DNA of 64,000 nt from Paenibacillus tarimensis (lineage in GTDB: Bacteria > Bacillota > Bacilli > Paenibacillales > Paenibacillaceae): NCBI RefSeq assembly GCF_021532315.1, contig NZ_JAKGAO010000011.1, positions 186,001-250,000 of the forward strand, written 5' to 3'. Positions 41,581 through 48,733 of the stretch are shown one piece after another (the first letter of the stretch is position 1; every line of letters begins with the position of its first letter). Both the position numbers and the translations under genes were made by a program. The notes beneath the pieces were generated by a model that saw nothing but the letters and a program-made list of their open reading frames with translations, was not told the DNA's origin and searched no databases.

Positions 41581-43461
41581 GTGAGGACTCCTTGGCTCTC
41601 CAAGGTGTATACTACACTTGGCACAAAGCCCCAGCTGGTATTTACACTCATACTGTTAATAAAAAGTTATCTGGCCTGGTTTGTCATCTTCGAGCATTCA
41701 CCTGGCATGGCGCCGCTTATTTCCGAAATCCCTTTCATTATTGCGCTCTTCTGCCTGATTGAATATTTTGCATCCAAGCGCAAGATGGTCATCTATCTGG
41801 TTGTTAATCTGCTGCTAACCGGTATATTCTTCGCAGTCATCATGTACTACAAATATTACGGTGTTATTGTCACCTATCACGCCTTGCAGCAGGTAAACCA
41901 GGTTACGGCCGTAAAGAACAGCGTCTTCTCGCTGCTTGACCCTTACTTCCTGTTCATCTTCACGGATATTTTACTGTTCGCCTACGTCTTCTTCCGCCAG
42001 CGCAAGGCAGAAGCCTGGAAGCAGCTTAACCGGCGCAGCAGCAGACGAGGCATGCTTCTGTCCGTATTCACGCTGATGGTCGTTATATGCCTGATGAACA
42101 TTCTCCCGAACCGCGCCAGCATGAACGAGCGGGTAAAGGCCGGTGAGATGGGCATTCTGAACTACGAAGCGTATACGATTTTTTCAAGCGACAAGGTTGA
42201 CCCCGTCGACCAATCGCTTATAACCCAGGAAGCCATTAACGAGCTGAAGGGAATAGAGCCGGTAGCCCCAGAGGACGCCAAATATCATGGAGCTGCGAAG
42301 GGCAAAAACCTGATCATCATTCAGATGGAGTCCTTCCAGAACTTCCTGATCGACCTTAAGGTGGAAGGACAGGAAGTGACGCCAACGATGAACAAGCTGG
42401 CACAAGAGGGCTTCTACTTCCCTCACTTCTATCAGCAGGTCGGTCAAGGCAACACCTCGGATGCCGAGTTTGTGGTCAATACATCCTACTACATCCCGCC
42501 GCGCGGTGCGGCTACAATGATGTACGTGGACAAGGCCCTGCCAAGTCTGCCAAAGCTGCTGAAGGCCGAGGGCTACGACACGGCAACCTTCCACACGAAT
42601 GTGGTAGAGTTCTGGAACCGCGGTGAGCTGTACAGCTCACTTGGCTTTGACCGTTACTATGATGCTGAATTTTTCGGGGAAGAGGATGTTATTTTCTTCG
42701 GGGCTTCGGATGAAGTACTGTACAAGAAGACAGCCGAGGAACTGAAACGCATGCATGATGCAGGGCAGCCATTTTACAGTCAGGTCATCTCGATGACAGC
42801 TCATCATCCGTTTACCATTCCTTACGAGAAGGATCAAATCACGCTGCCTGAACGCTATCAGGAGACATTCGTCGGCGACTACATCCGTTCCCAGAATTAT
42901 GCTGACCGGATGCTGGGTAAATTTATCGAGGACTTGAAGGAAAGCGGCATTTGGGAGGACAGCCTGATCGTGATCTATGGCGACCATCTCGGCCTACCGA
43001 TTTATTCACTCGATAAGGAAGAAAAGGATCTGATGGCGGAAATCCACGGCCGTGAATACGGTTATACCGATATGATTAACATTCCGCTGATGATACTCGG
43101 CGAAGGGGTTACAGAACCGGCTGTATTCGACCAGCTGGGCGGACAATCCGACCTGCTGCCGACAATAGCCAACCTGGTGGGCATATCGCTGGATGATTAT
43201 ATTCACTTTGGCCAAGACATTCTTAACCATGAGAATAACATCCTTCCGCAGCGTTATTATCTGCCGTCCGGCTCACTCGTGAGCAGCCATTCGTTGTTCA
43301 TGCCGGGTGAAGGGTATGAGGATGGTACGCAGTACTCCCTCTCCGGAGATGAAGAGAGTACCGGATCGGTTACCAAGGACGAGTACAATCGTGCTCTTAA
43401 GCTGCTTCACTTGTCTGACAGCTACGTACTCCAGCTGCCGGATAAGAAGCCGGCTGAATAA
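41581..43461 (+). CDS. Lipoteichoic acid synthase-like sulfatase family protein
   Basis: The 626-residue protein has five N-terminal helices (about 18-38, 48-64, 68-90, 118-138, 158-178) and an extracellular sulfatase-type domain. Catalytic Thr292 is in VGQGNTSDAEF, metal-ligand Glu250 in IIIQMESFQN, and a further metal site in IYGDHLG near 465. LtaS enzymes polymerise glycerol phosphate on a lipid anchor, using phosphatidylglycerol, on the outer membrane face. The length and topology are standard. The start is GTG at 41,581; a nearby ATG is out of frame. Gram-positive genomes often carry several copies, so this may be a stress or sporulation paralogue. Confidence 0.92.
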   Translation: MRTPWLSKVYTTLGTKPQLVFTLILLIKSYLAWFVIFEHSPGMAPLISEIPFIIALFCLIEYFASKRKMVIYLVVNLLLTGIFFAVIMYYKYYGVIVTYHALQQVNQVTAVKNSVFSLLDPYFLFIFTDILLFAYVFFRQRKAEAWKQLNRRSSRRGMLLSVFTLMVVICLMNILPNRASMNERVKAGEMGILNYEAYTIFSSDKVDPVDQSLITQEAINELKGIEPVAPEDAKYHGAAKGKNLIIIQMESFQNFLIDLKVEGQEVTPTMNKLAQEGFYFPHFYQQVGQGNTSDAEFVVNTSYYIPPRGAATMMYVDKALPSLPKLLKAEGYDTATFHTNVVEFWNRGELYSSLGFDRYYDAEFFGEEDVIFFGASDEVLYKKTAEELKRMHDAGQPFYSQVISMTAHHPFTIPYEKDQITLPERYQETFVGDYIRSQNYADRMLGKFIEDLKESGIWEDSLIVIYGDHLGLPIYSLDKEEKDLMAEIHGREYGYTDMINIPLMILGEGVTEPAVFDQLGGQSDLLPTIANLVGISLDDYIHFGQDILNHENNILPQRYYLPSGSLVSSHSLFMPGEGYEDGTQYSLSGDEESTGSVTKDEYNRALKLLHLSDSYVLQLPDKKPAE

Positions 43462-43466
43462 TACAG

Positions 43467-43506
43467 AAGGAGCTGTACCAGGCGGGAATGCCTGATACAG
43501 CTCCTT
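43467..43506. terminator. Convergent terminator after the LTA-synthase-like gene
   Basis: AAGGAGCTGTA (43,467-43,477) pairs with TACAGCTCCTT (43,496-43,506), and CAGGC with GCCTG inside. The T run is weak. Confidence 0.75.
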
Positions 43507-43522
43507 TGTCTATTCCGGCCGT

Positions 43523-44506
43523 TTAGTATGGGCCTCGGATATATTGTTTTACCTCATTCTTGTAAAATTGCTTCAGCTTGTCCAGCTCCCCAGCTGTGAA
43601 GGACGGAACGTCAGTAGCCGCGAGATTAGCTTCTACCTGTGATGTGTTTTTGAAGCCTGGGATTACACAGGTGATATGCGGATTATCCAGAATCCAGCGC
43701 AGTGCTGCGCTCGCCATATTGGAACGGCCATCAACGATCCAGGACAGCTGCCTGCTGAGCGCGACTCCCTTCTCGAACGGAAGACCGGCGAAGGTCTCAC
43801 CGACATTGAAGCTCTCCCCGTTACGGTTAAAGCTACGGTGGTCATCCGGCGCAAATGTCGTCTGCTCGGTAAATTTGCCCGTCAGAAGTCCGCTGGCAAG
43901 CGGCAGACGGACCAGAATGCCCACCCCCTGCTCATTAGCCTTCGGGAACAGCTCGTCCCCCGGCAGCTGGCGGAACAGGTTATAGATAACCTGGAGTGAC
44001 CGGACATTCGGGTACTGAAGGCAGATAAGACCTTCCTCCACCGTCTCCACACTGACCCCGTATTCACGGATTTTCCCTTCCTGGCGTAGCCTATCCAGCA
44101 CATGGAAGACTTCCCCGTCACGAAGAATAGCTGTCGGCGGACAGTGAATCTGGTACAGGTCAATCCTCTCCCTGCCCAGCCTTCGAAGACTGGCCTCACA
44201 GAACGCGCTGACTGCTTCATAGCGGTAGGCCTCCCGGCTGTGAATATCCGCAGCCCGGCAGAACTTGGTCGCGATATGTATCTGATCTTCCTTACCTTTA
44301 GTCGCCTTCGCAAGCAGCTCCTCGCTATGCCCGTCCCCATATACATCCGCCGTGTCGAAGAAGTTGACCCCTGCATCCATAGCTCGGGCGAGAGCTTCCA
44401 GGGACACTTCATCGCTTGTCCGCCCCCATGAGCCTCCGATTGCCCAAGTGCCAAAGCTGATCTCGCTAACGGACATATCGGTGCTGCCAAGCGGTCTGTA
44501 TCTCAT
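43523..44506 (-). CDS. Aldo/keto reductase
   Basis: The 327-residue TIM-barrel protein starts MRYRPLGSTDMSVSEISFGT and has the catalytic tetrad pattern: Asp and Tyr in NFFDTADVYGDGHSEELLAK, a Lys in HIATKFCR and the His in YQIHCP. NADPH-binding residues are in the C-terminal CVIPGFKN segment. It belongs to the general YhdN/YccK-type group that reduces aldehydes or ketones in the cytoplasm; substrates vary. I chose the ATG at 44,506, which has AAAGGA about 10 nt upstream. It is not clustered with a pathway. Confidence 0.9.
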   Translation of the reverse strand: MRYRPLGSTDMSVSEISFGTWAIGGSWGRTSDEVSLEALARAMDAGVNFFDTADVYGDGHSEELLAKATKGKEDQIHIATKFCRAADIHSREAYRYEAVSAFCEASLRRLGRERIDLYQIHCPPTAILRDGEVFHVLDRLRQEGKIREYGVSVETVEEGLICLQYPNVRSLQVIYNLFRQLPGDELFPKANEQGVGILVRLPLASGLLTGKFTEQTTFAPDDHRSFNRNGESFNVGETFAGLPFEKGVALSRQLSWIVDGRSNMASAALRWILDNPHITCVIPGFKNTSQVEANLAATDVPSFTAGELDKLKQFYKNEVKQYIRGPY

Positions 44507-44677
44507 CTTCATCCGTCCTTTCACACGCAGATTGATGCGCATCTTCTGGTATAGGTTCTGATCCGGTTGTGAATGTGGGCCGCAGCCCCAGAACGCCGGC
44601 CGGCCCGCTCGTAAGGAACGGGCTGGCGCGGTCTGGCAAGATACCTTGAAGCTGGGCTGATCCAGCTTATTCTGTAG

Positions 44678-44710
44678 GCGTCTTCAGTTCGGCTTCCCGC
44701 CTGAAGACGC
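44678..44710 (-). terminator. Hairpin after the HPr-like gene
   Basis: GCGTCTTCAG (44,678-44,687) pairs perfectly with CTGAAGACGC (44,701-44,710) around a 13-base loop. It lies 48 nt after the HPr-like stop on the minus strand. No T run follows, so it may be a weak terminator or an mRNA-stabilising hairpin. Confidence 0.5.
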
Positions 44711-44757
44711 AGCTTCTATTCACCAATCCAGGTCTTGCCGTCCGTCGGGAAACAGGA

Positions 44758-45000
44758 TTAGTTCATTTCGGCCTGCAGGCCATTCTTGGCGAACACCTCT
44801 GCCATTGCAGCCTTCGCTTCCTCTTCATCCGGACCATGAATGTCCAGCTTGTAGGCTTGCCCAGTTACAAGGGAGACGCTAAGGCCAAGAATACTCTTGA
44901 CGTCTATGACCCGATCGCCTACGCGAAGAACGATACTGGAGCTGAACTGCGTTGCTGTACGGTTAATTTCTACGATTGTTTTGGTGTCGATGGCTCCCAT
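44758..45000 (-). CDS. Truncated HPr-like protein lacking the active-site His
   Basis: The 80-residue protein matches HPr from about HPr residue 11 on: ATQFSSSIVLRVGD and VIDVKSILGLSVSLVTGQ correspond to HPr helix 1 end through the Ser46 region, and the C-terminal helix is EEEAKAAMAEVFAKNGL. The first beta strand and the active-site His15 are missing, so it cannot carry PTS phosphate at His. A Ser in KSILGL fits Ser46, the site used by HPr kinase for CcpA control, as in Crh. The ATG has GGGAGGTG upstream. A good cre site overlaps its promoter. Confidence 0.8.
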   Translation of the reverse strand: MGAIDTKTIVEINRTATQFSSSIVLRVGDRVIDVKSILGLSVSLVTGQAYKLDIHGPDEEEAKAAMAEVFAKNGLQAEMN

Positions 45001-45029
45001 ACTTGCACCTCCCTTGATTTACTTCCCCC

Positions 45030-45058
45030 ATTATAATTGAAACCGATTACAATGGAAA
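45030..45058 (-). promoter_or_regulatory. Promoter of the HPr-like gene with cre site
   Basis: On the minus strand TTTCCA (45,053-45,058) and a perfect TATAAT (45,030-45,035) are 17 bp apart. TTGAAACCGATTACA (45,037-45,051, plus strand reading) matches the CcpA consensus WTGNAANCGNWNNCW at all defined positions and fills the spacer. CcpA bound there would repress, so the gene is probably under carbon catabolite repression. Confidence 0.7.
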
Positions 45059-45245
45059 GTCTTACCCTTTTAATTTGATCTTTCTTCCGGGTCCTATCTT
45101 AACTTATCGTTTCCCCGAACGGTTTATGCATGAAGGCTTCACACCGTCCGCCAGCATTCTTCGCACACCAAAAGGGCTGGCTCCCGAGCAGCTGCTGCCC
45201 GGGGACCAACCCTTGATTTAGACGATAACTATCTTGTGCCAAGAC

Positions 45246-46094
45246 TTACGTTTCCTGTCCGGCAGCTGCAGCTGCCTCGCTGCTCGTCGTACCCGACTTC
45301 ACGGAACCCCGTCCGCCATGCTTACCCTTCCCGCCATGGCGACCGTGCGGCTTAAGCTCGCCGCTGATGATGGCAGCCGCCTGCTCGGCAAGCTCTGCCT
45401 TCCGCTCGTCATACTGCTCCTGTGTCAGTCTGCCGGCTGCCAGCTGTTCGTCCAGCTTGACGGTCAGCTCACTAACGATCAGGTCTGTCAATTTCTGTGT
45501 ATCCACATTTTTCTCAGCTGCCAGATCAGCCAGTGTCTTGCCTGACTTCACGGCATCCTTCAGCTCTTCCTCAGTAAGGCCGAGCAGCCCGGCCAATTCC
45601 ACGGAAGCACCGTAAAAGCCGCCCATCTTCCGACTTCCCTTCATGCTGATCTCGCCGTTCACGATTTGTCCCGCCGTCTCTGCAATTTCAGCTTTGCGGG
45701 AATCATACTCCTCCTGCGTAATGGAGCCGGCGCTCAACTTCTCATCCAGACGGGCTGTCAGCTTGGCCGCTACAGCATCGGTAAGCTTCTGAACTTCAAT
45801 ACCCTTGTCAGCCGCCAGCTCGGCCAGTGTTGATCCGGATTTTAGCGCCTCCTTCAGTTCATCGGCAGTCATGCCAAGCAGCGCAGCAATCTCTTCGGAG
45901 CCTGCAAACCAAGAGCCTCTATGAAACCCGCCTTTACCTGCCTTGTCAGCTTCAACCGCCGCTGCAGCAGCCCCCATCTGTGTTCCTGTCTGTCCTGCCG
46001 CTGCTGCGTATGCCTGCTGATTGAGCAGCACACCTCCGCCAACTGCGATCGCCAGTGCTAATGCGCCAGCTGCCCAGCGTTGTTTATTCTTCAT
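45246..46094 (-). CDS. Secreted protein with two tandem repeats
   Basis: The 282-residue protein has a signal peptide (MKNKQRWAAGALALAIAVGG and on to AYAAA, likely cleaved near 32). The mature part has two repeats of about 80 residues: the first contains LLGMTADELKEALKSGSTLA and SAGSITQEEYDSRKAEIAE, the second LLGLTEEELKDAVKSGKTLA and AAGRLTQEQYDERKAELAE. A Gly/His/Lys-rich tail (HGRHGGKGKHGGRG) could bind metal or anionic polymer. I do not know its function. Similar short repeats are seen in secreted Firmicute proteins of unknown role. I chose the ATG at 46,094 because it starts the signal peptide; a longer frame adds 24 unmatched residues. Confidence 0.78.
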   Translation of the reverse strand: MKNKQRWAAGALALAIAVGGGVLLNQQAYAAAAGQTGTQMGAAAAAVEADKAGKGGFHRGSWFAGSEEIAALLGMTADELKEALKSGSTLAELAADKGIEVQKLTDAVAAKLTARLDEKLSAGSITQEEYDSRKAEIAETAGQIVNGEISMKGSRKMGGFYGASVELAGLLGLTEEELKDAVKSGKTLADLAAEKNVDTQKLTDLIVSELTVKLDEQLAAGRLTQEQYDERKAELAEQAAAIISGELKPHGRHGGKGKHGGRGSVKSGTTSSEAAAAAGQET

Positions 46095-46274
46095 GTATAC
46101 ACGCCTCACTCTCTCTTGAATATGATCTCTGGCAGCTCCGGCCGGCTGCATACCTATCTTATCCAAGGCACATTAACGAAGCTTTAAACGAAACTGAGCG
46201 TTTGCTTAATGTTGGCAAAAGCCTTCCTAACTATGCGCCTTAATTCCCAACCCGTAATCAGCCGGCCATTATAC

Positions 46275-46316
46275 AAAAAAAAACGGCCCAACGCCGCTTG
46301 CTGCAGCGCCGGGCCG
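46275..46316 (-). terminator. Terminator of the PAP2 gene
   Basis: On the minus strand CGGCCC and GGGCCG (46,311-46,316 and 46,284-46,289) form the stem base around a GC-rich inner arm, followed by nine T. Confidence 0.85.
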
Positions 46317-46360
46317 GTATATGTCATGCATTCTTCGTGCTGTTCATACCTGTGGCAGCG

Positions 46361-46816
46361 TCATGGAGCGGTTAAAGCACCTGCGCAGCCAATGGCTGCT
46401 CCCAGCAATGCACCGGCCAGCACTTCTTCCGGCTGATGACCGATGCTCTCTTCCAGCCTTTCCTTCCGGCGATCGTGATACAATTCAGAGTCGTGGCCGG
46501 TCAGCGTCTCCACATGCGCATCCAGATCATTGACTTGAATGGCGATTTCCCCCGTATGGCGGCGGAGGTTCATCGCGTCATACATCACAATGGTTCCCAG
46601 CATGGAAGCCAGAGCAAAAGCGGGTGATTTCAATCCATGACGAATGCCTATATAGGTGGCTAATGCCGTAACTCCGCTCGAATGCGAGCTTGGCATGCCG
46701 CCAGATCCAATCGATTTGCCCCAGTTCCACTGCCCGCTGGCTCTGTACTGCATAGGTACCTTCAGGACCTGCGCTGCCCCAATCGCTGTCAGGGCCGTTA
46801 TCAATGCTCTATTCAA
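46361..46816 (-). CDS. Divergent PAP2 family protein (YuiD-like)
   Basis: The 151-residue membrane protein has GMPSSHSSGVTALATYIG and YDAMNLRRHTGEIAIQ, the two parts of the DUF212/divergent PAP2 active-site pattern. The family is related to acid phosphatase/vanadium haloperoxidase enzymes that act on lipid phosphates, but the exact substrate of YuiD-type proteins is not known. It lies 13 nt after the polysaccharide deacetylase gene, so the two may be cotranscribed. Confidence 0.88.
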   Translation of the reverse strand: MNRALITALTAIGAAQVLKVPMQYRASGQWNWGKSIGSGGMPSSHSSGVTALATYIGIRHGLKSPAFALASMLGTIVMYDAMNLRRHTGEIAIQVNDLDAHVETLTGHDSELYHDRRKERLEESIGHQPEEVLAGALLGAAIGCAGALTAP

Positions 46817-46829
46817 GCCTGTTCCCTCC

Positions 46830-47621
46830 TTATGAACCGATCTTCAAATCGTCGAGGCTCTTGAACACGTAGCCTTGGCGCCGGGCTTCATCAATAATTT
46901 TGCCGAGTGCCTCCGCATTATCCCGTGATACCGAATGCAGCAGAATAACGGCTCCCGGATGAAGCTGTGATGTGACACTTCTGTACGCATAATCCGCACC
47001 CTTCTGCTTCTTGGTGTCCCAATCCATATAGGCAATCGACCAGAACACATTCGTGTAGCCCTCCGCCTTGCTGACGCCAAGCGTTCTATCGCTGAAGATG
47101 CCACGCGGCGGGCGGACATACTTCATCTCTCGCTGCCCGGTTATCTCCCCAACCCGCTGCTTCACTCTTGCCAGCTCTTCCCGGATTTTTCCGTCGGGTA
47201 CCTGCGTCATGTCCGGATGGCTCCAGGAATGGTTGCCGATGATATGGCCTTCTTGTACCATCCTCTTCAACAGCTCCTGCTGGTCGTTCACATAATGGCC
47301 GGTTACGAAAAATGCCGCTGGCACCTTTTTCGCCTTCAGCACATCCAGAATAGGGGGCGTATAACCGTTCTCGTAGCCGTTATCGAAGGTCAGGTAGAGC
47401 ACCTTCTCCTCTCTGCCACCTGTAAATACCGCCCCATGGCGGTCCAGAATTTCCTTAAAGCCTTCCTGGTCGATGGAGGCCGGCTGGCCGTTTCGGCTTT
47501 TCTTGAATCCGAAATGAAAAGGCTTATCTGCCGCCTGGACATCTACAGGCATTAATTGAAGACCCAATACGATCAGCATGGCGGCCGCCGCCACAGCTGC
47601 CAGCCTCTTGTTTATATACAT
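46830..47621 (-). CDS. pdaA: PdaA-like peptidoglycan/muramic delta-lactam deacetylase
   Basis: The 263-residue protein has a signal or anchor helix (about 5-25) and a polysaccharide deacetylase domain. TFDNGYENGYTPPILDVLK is the PdaA form of the first NodB motif; HSWSHPDM holds the metal-binding His pair; RPPRGIFS and LLHSVSRDN follow. PdaA removes acetyl from MurNAc to let muramic delta-lactam form in the spore cortex, so germination can proceed. This supports a spore-forming host. I chose the ATG at 47,621 (GGAGGTG upstream). Confidence 0.9.
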   Translation of the reverse strand: MYINKRLAAVAAAAMLIVLGLQLMPVDVQAADKPFHFGFKKSRNGQPASIDQEGFKEILDRHGAVFTGGREEKVLYLTFDNGYENGYTPPILDVLKAKKVPAAFFVTGHYVNDQQELLKRMVQEGHIIGNHSWSHPDMTQVPDGKIREELARVKQRVGEITGQREMKYVRPPRGIFSDRTLGVSKAEGYTNVFWSIAYMDWDTKKQKGADYAYRSVTSQLHPGAVILLHSVSRDNAEALGKIIDEARRQGYVFKSLDDLKIGS

Positions 47622-47806
47622 TCCCGCGTGCACCTCCAGTTTCAGTCGCATCACGGATAATTTGCCCGACAGGGTCAAAAGTATGCCATTCCTGCCAGGT
47701 CGCGGCCTGATGGATTTTATGGCCTTGCAGGAATAACTTCCTTGCCGGGGTGCATCTTACATTTGTAGATGAGGTGCTCTAAGGGCACATAAAGGAGGAG
47801 TATGAG

Positions 47807-48646
47807 ATGTTTTACCATGTGAAGGAGCTGCAGCATACGGCCAAGCCTGACCGTCCCGATCCGGTATATGCCAAGAAGCTGCAGGAAATACTCGGCGGAC
47901 AGTTTGGCGAAATGACGGTCATGCTACAGTATCTGTTTCAAGGCTGGAACTGCCGGGCAGAAGCCAAATACCGCGACATGCTGCTCGACATTGGAACCGA
48001 GGAAATCGGACATGTCGAAATGATTGCCACGATGATCGCCCAGCTGCTGGACGGCGCACCGGTTGACCAGGTTGAACAGGCAGCTGCCAACCCTGTGATC
48101 GGCGCCGTTCTTGGCGGCATGAATCCGCAGCATGTGATCGTATCAGGTCTTGGAGCTACCCCTACCGACAGTGTCGGCTACCCATGGAACGCACGGTATA
48201 CAATTGCTAGCGGCAACCTGCTGGCAGACTTCCGTGCCAACCTGAATGCCGAATCCCAAGGGAGGCTTCAGGTCGTACGCCTCTATGAGGAAACGACAGA
48301 CCGCGGGGTGCGGGACATGCTCTCCTTCCTGATCGCCCGAGATACCATGCATCAGAACCAGTGGATGGCAGCCATTGAAGAGATTGAGCAGCAGCAGAAG
48401 GCCATTGTGCCATCCTCCTTCCCGCAAAACCTTGAAGTCGAGGAGGTATCTTACCAGTTCATGAACTTCTCGGAAGGGGATGAGAGCAGCACAGGGCGCT
48501 GGGCCTCCGGTCCAAGCATGGACGGACAGGGGACCTTCCAGTATGTCGCACATCCGGTTGCCCGCGGACAAGCGCCGAAGCTGAATCCGGCTCCGCCGTT
48601 CGTCCATTCTACGCCGGGCATGCAGCCTGTCCTTGTGAACCATTAG
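47807..48646 (+). CDS. Manganese catalase
   Basis: The 279-residue protein has the ferritin-like dimanganese fold: Glu35 in GGQFGEMTVMLQYLFQG, Glu66 and His69 in TEEIGHVEMIA, and a second Glu/His pair around LYEETTDRG and RDTMHQNQW. It breaks down hydrogen peroxide in the cytoplasm (or spore coat in CotJC relatives). The C-terminal extension with PVARGQAPKLNPAPP is common in this family. AAGGAGG lies 8 nt before the ATG. It is monocistronic. No PerR box was seen near the gene. Confidence 0.93.
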   Translation: MFYHVKELQHTAKPDRPDPVYAKKLQEILGGQFGEMTVMLQYLFQGWNCRAEAKYRDMLLDIGTEEIGHVEMIATMIAQLLDGAPVDQVEQAAANPVIGAVLGGMNPQHVIVSGLGATPTDSVGYPWNARYTIASGNLLADFRANLNAESQGRLQVVRLYEETTDRGVRDMLSFLIARDTMHQNQWMAAIEEIEQQQKAIVPSSFPQNLEVEEVSYQFMNFSEGDESSTGRWASGPSMDGQGTFQYVAHPVARGQAPKLNPAPPFVHSTPGMQPVLVNH

Positions 48647-48685
48647 AGGTCCTCCCATAGGCACGCGCTCAGTATATAAAAACAG

Positions 48686-48720
48686 AACGCCCGTCTAGCC
48701 ATAATGACTAGACGGGCGTT
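48686..48720. terminator. Convergent terminator after Mn catalase
   Basis: AACGCCCGTCTAG (48,686-48,698) pairs perfectly with CTAGACGGGCGTT (48,708-48,720). On the minus strand it is followed by CTGTTTTTATA, so it serves the MMPL gene as well. Confidence 0.9.
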
Positions 48721-48733
48721 ACATTACATACTG

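Noticed and set aside
47680-47806. PerR box upstream of manganese catalase
   Set aside because: No TTATAAT-N-ATTATAA-like sequence was found in this interval.
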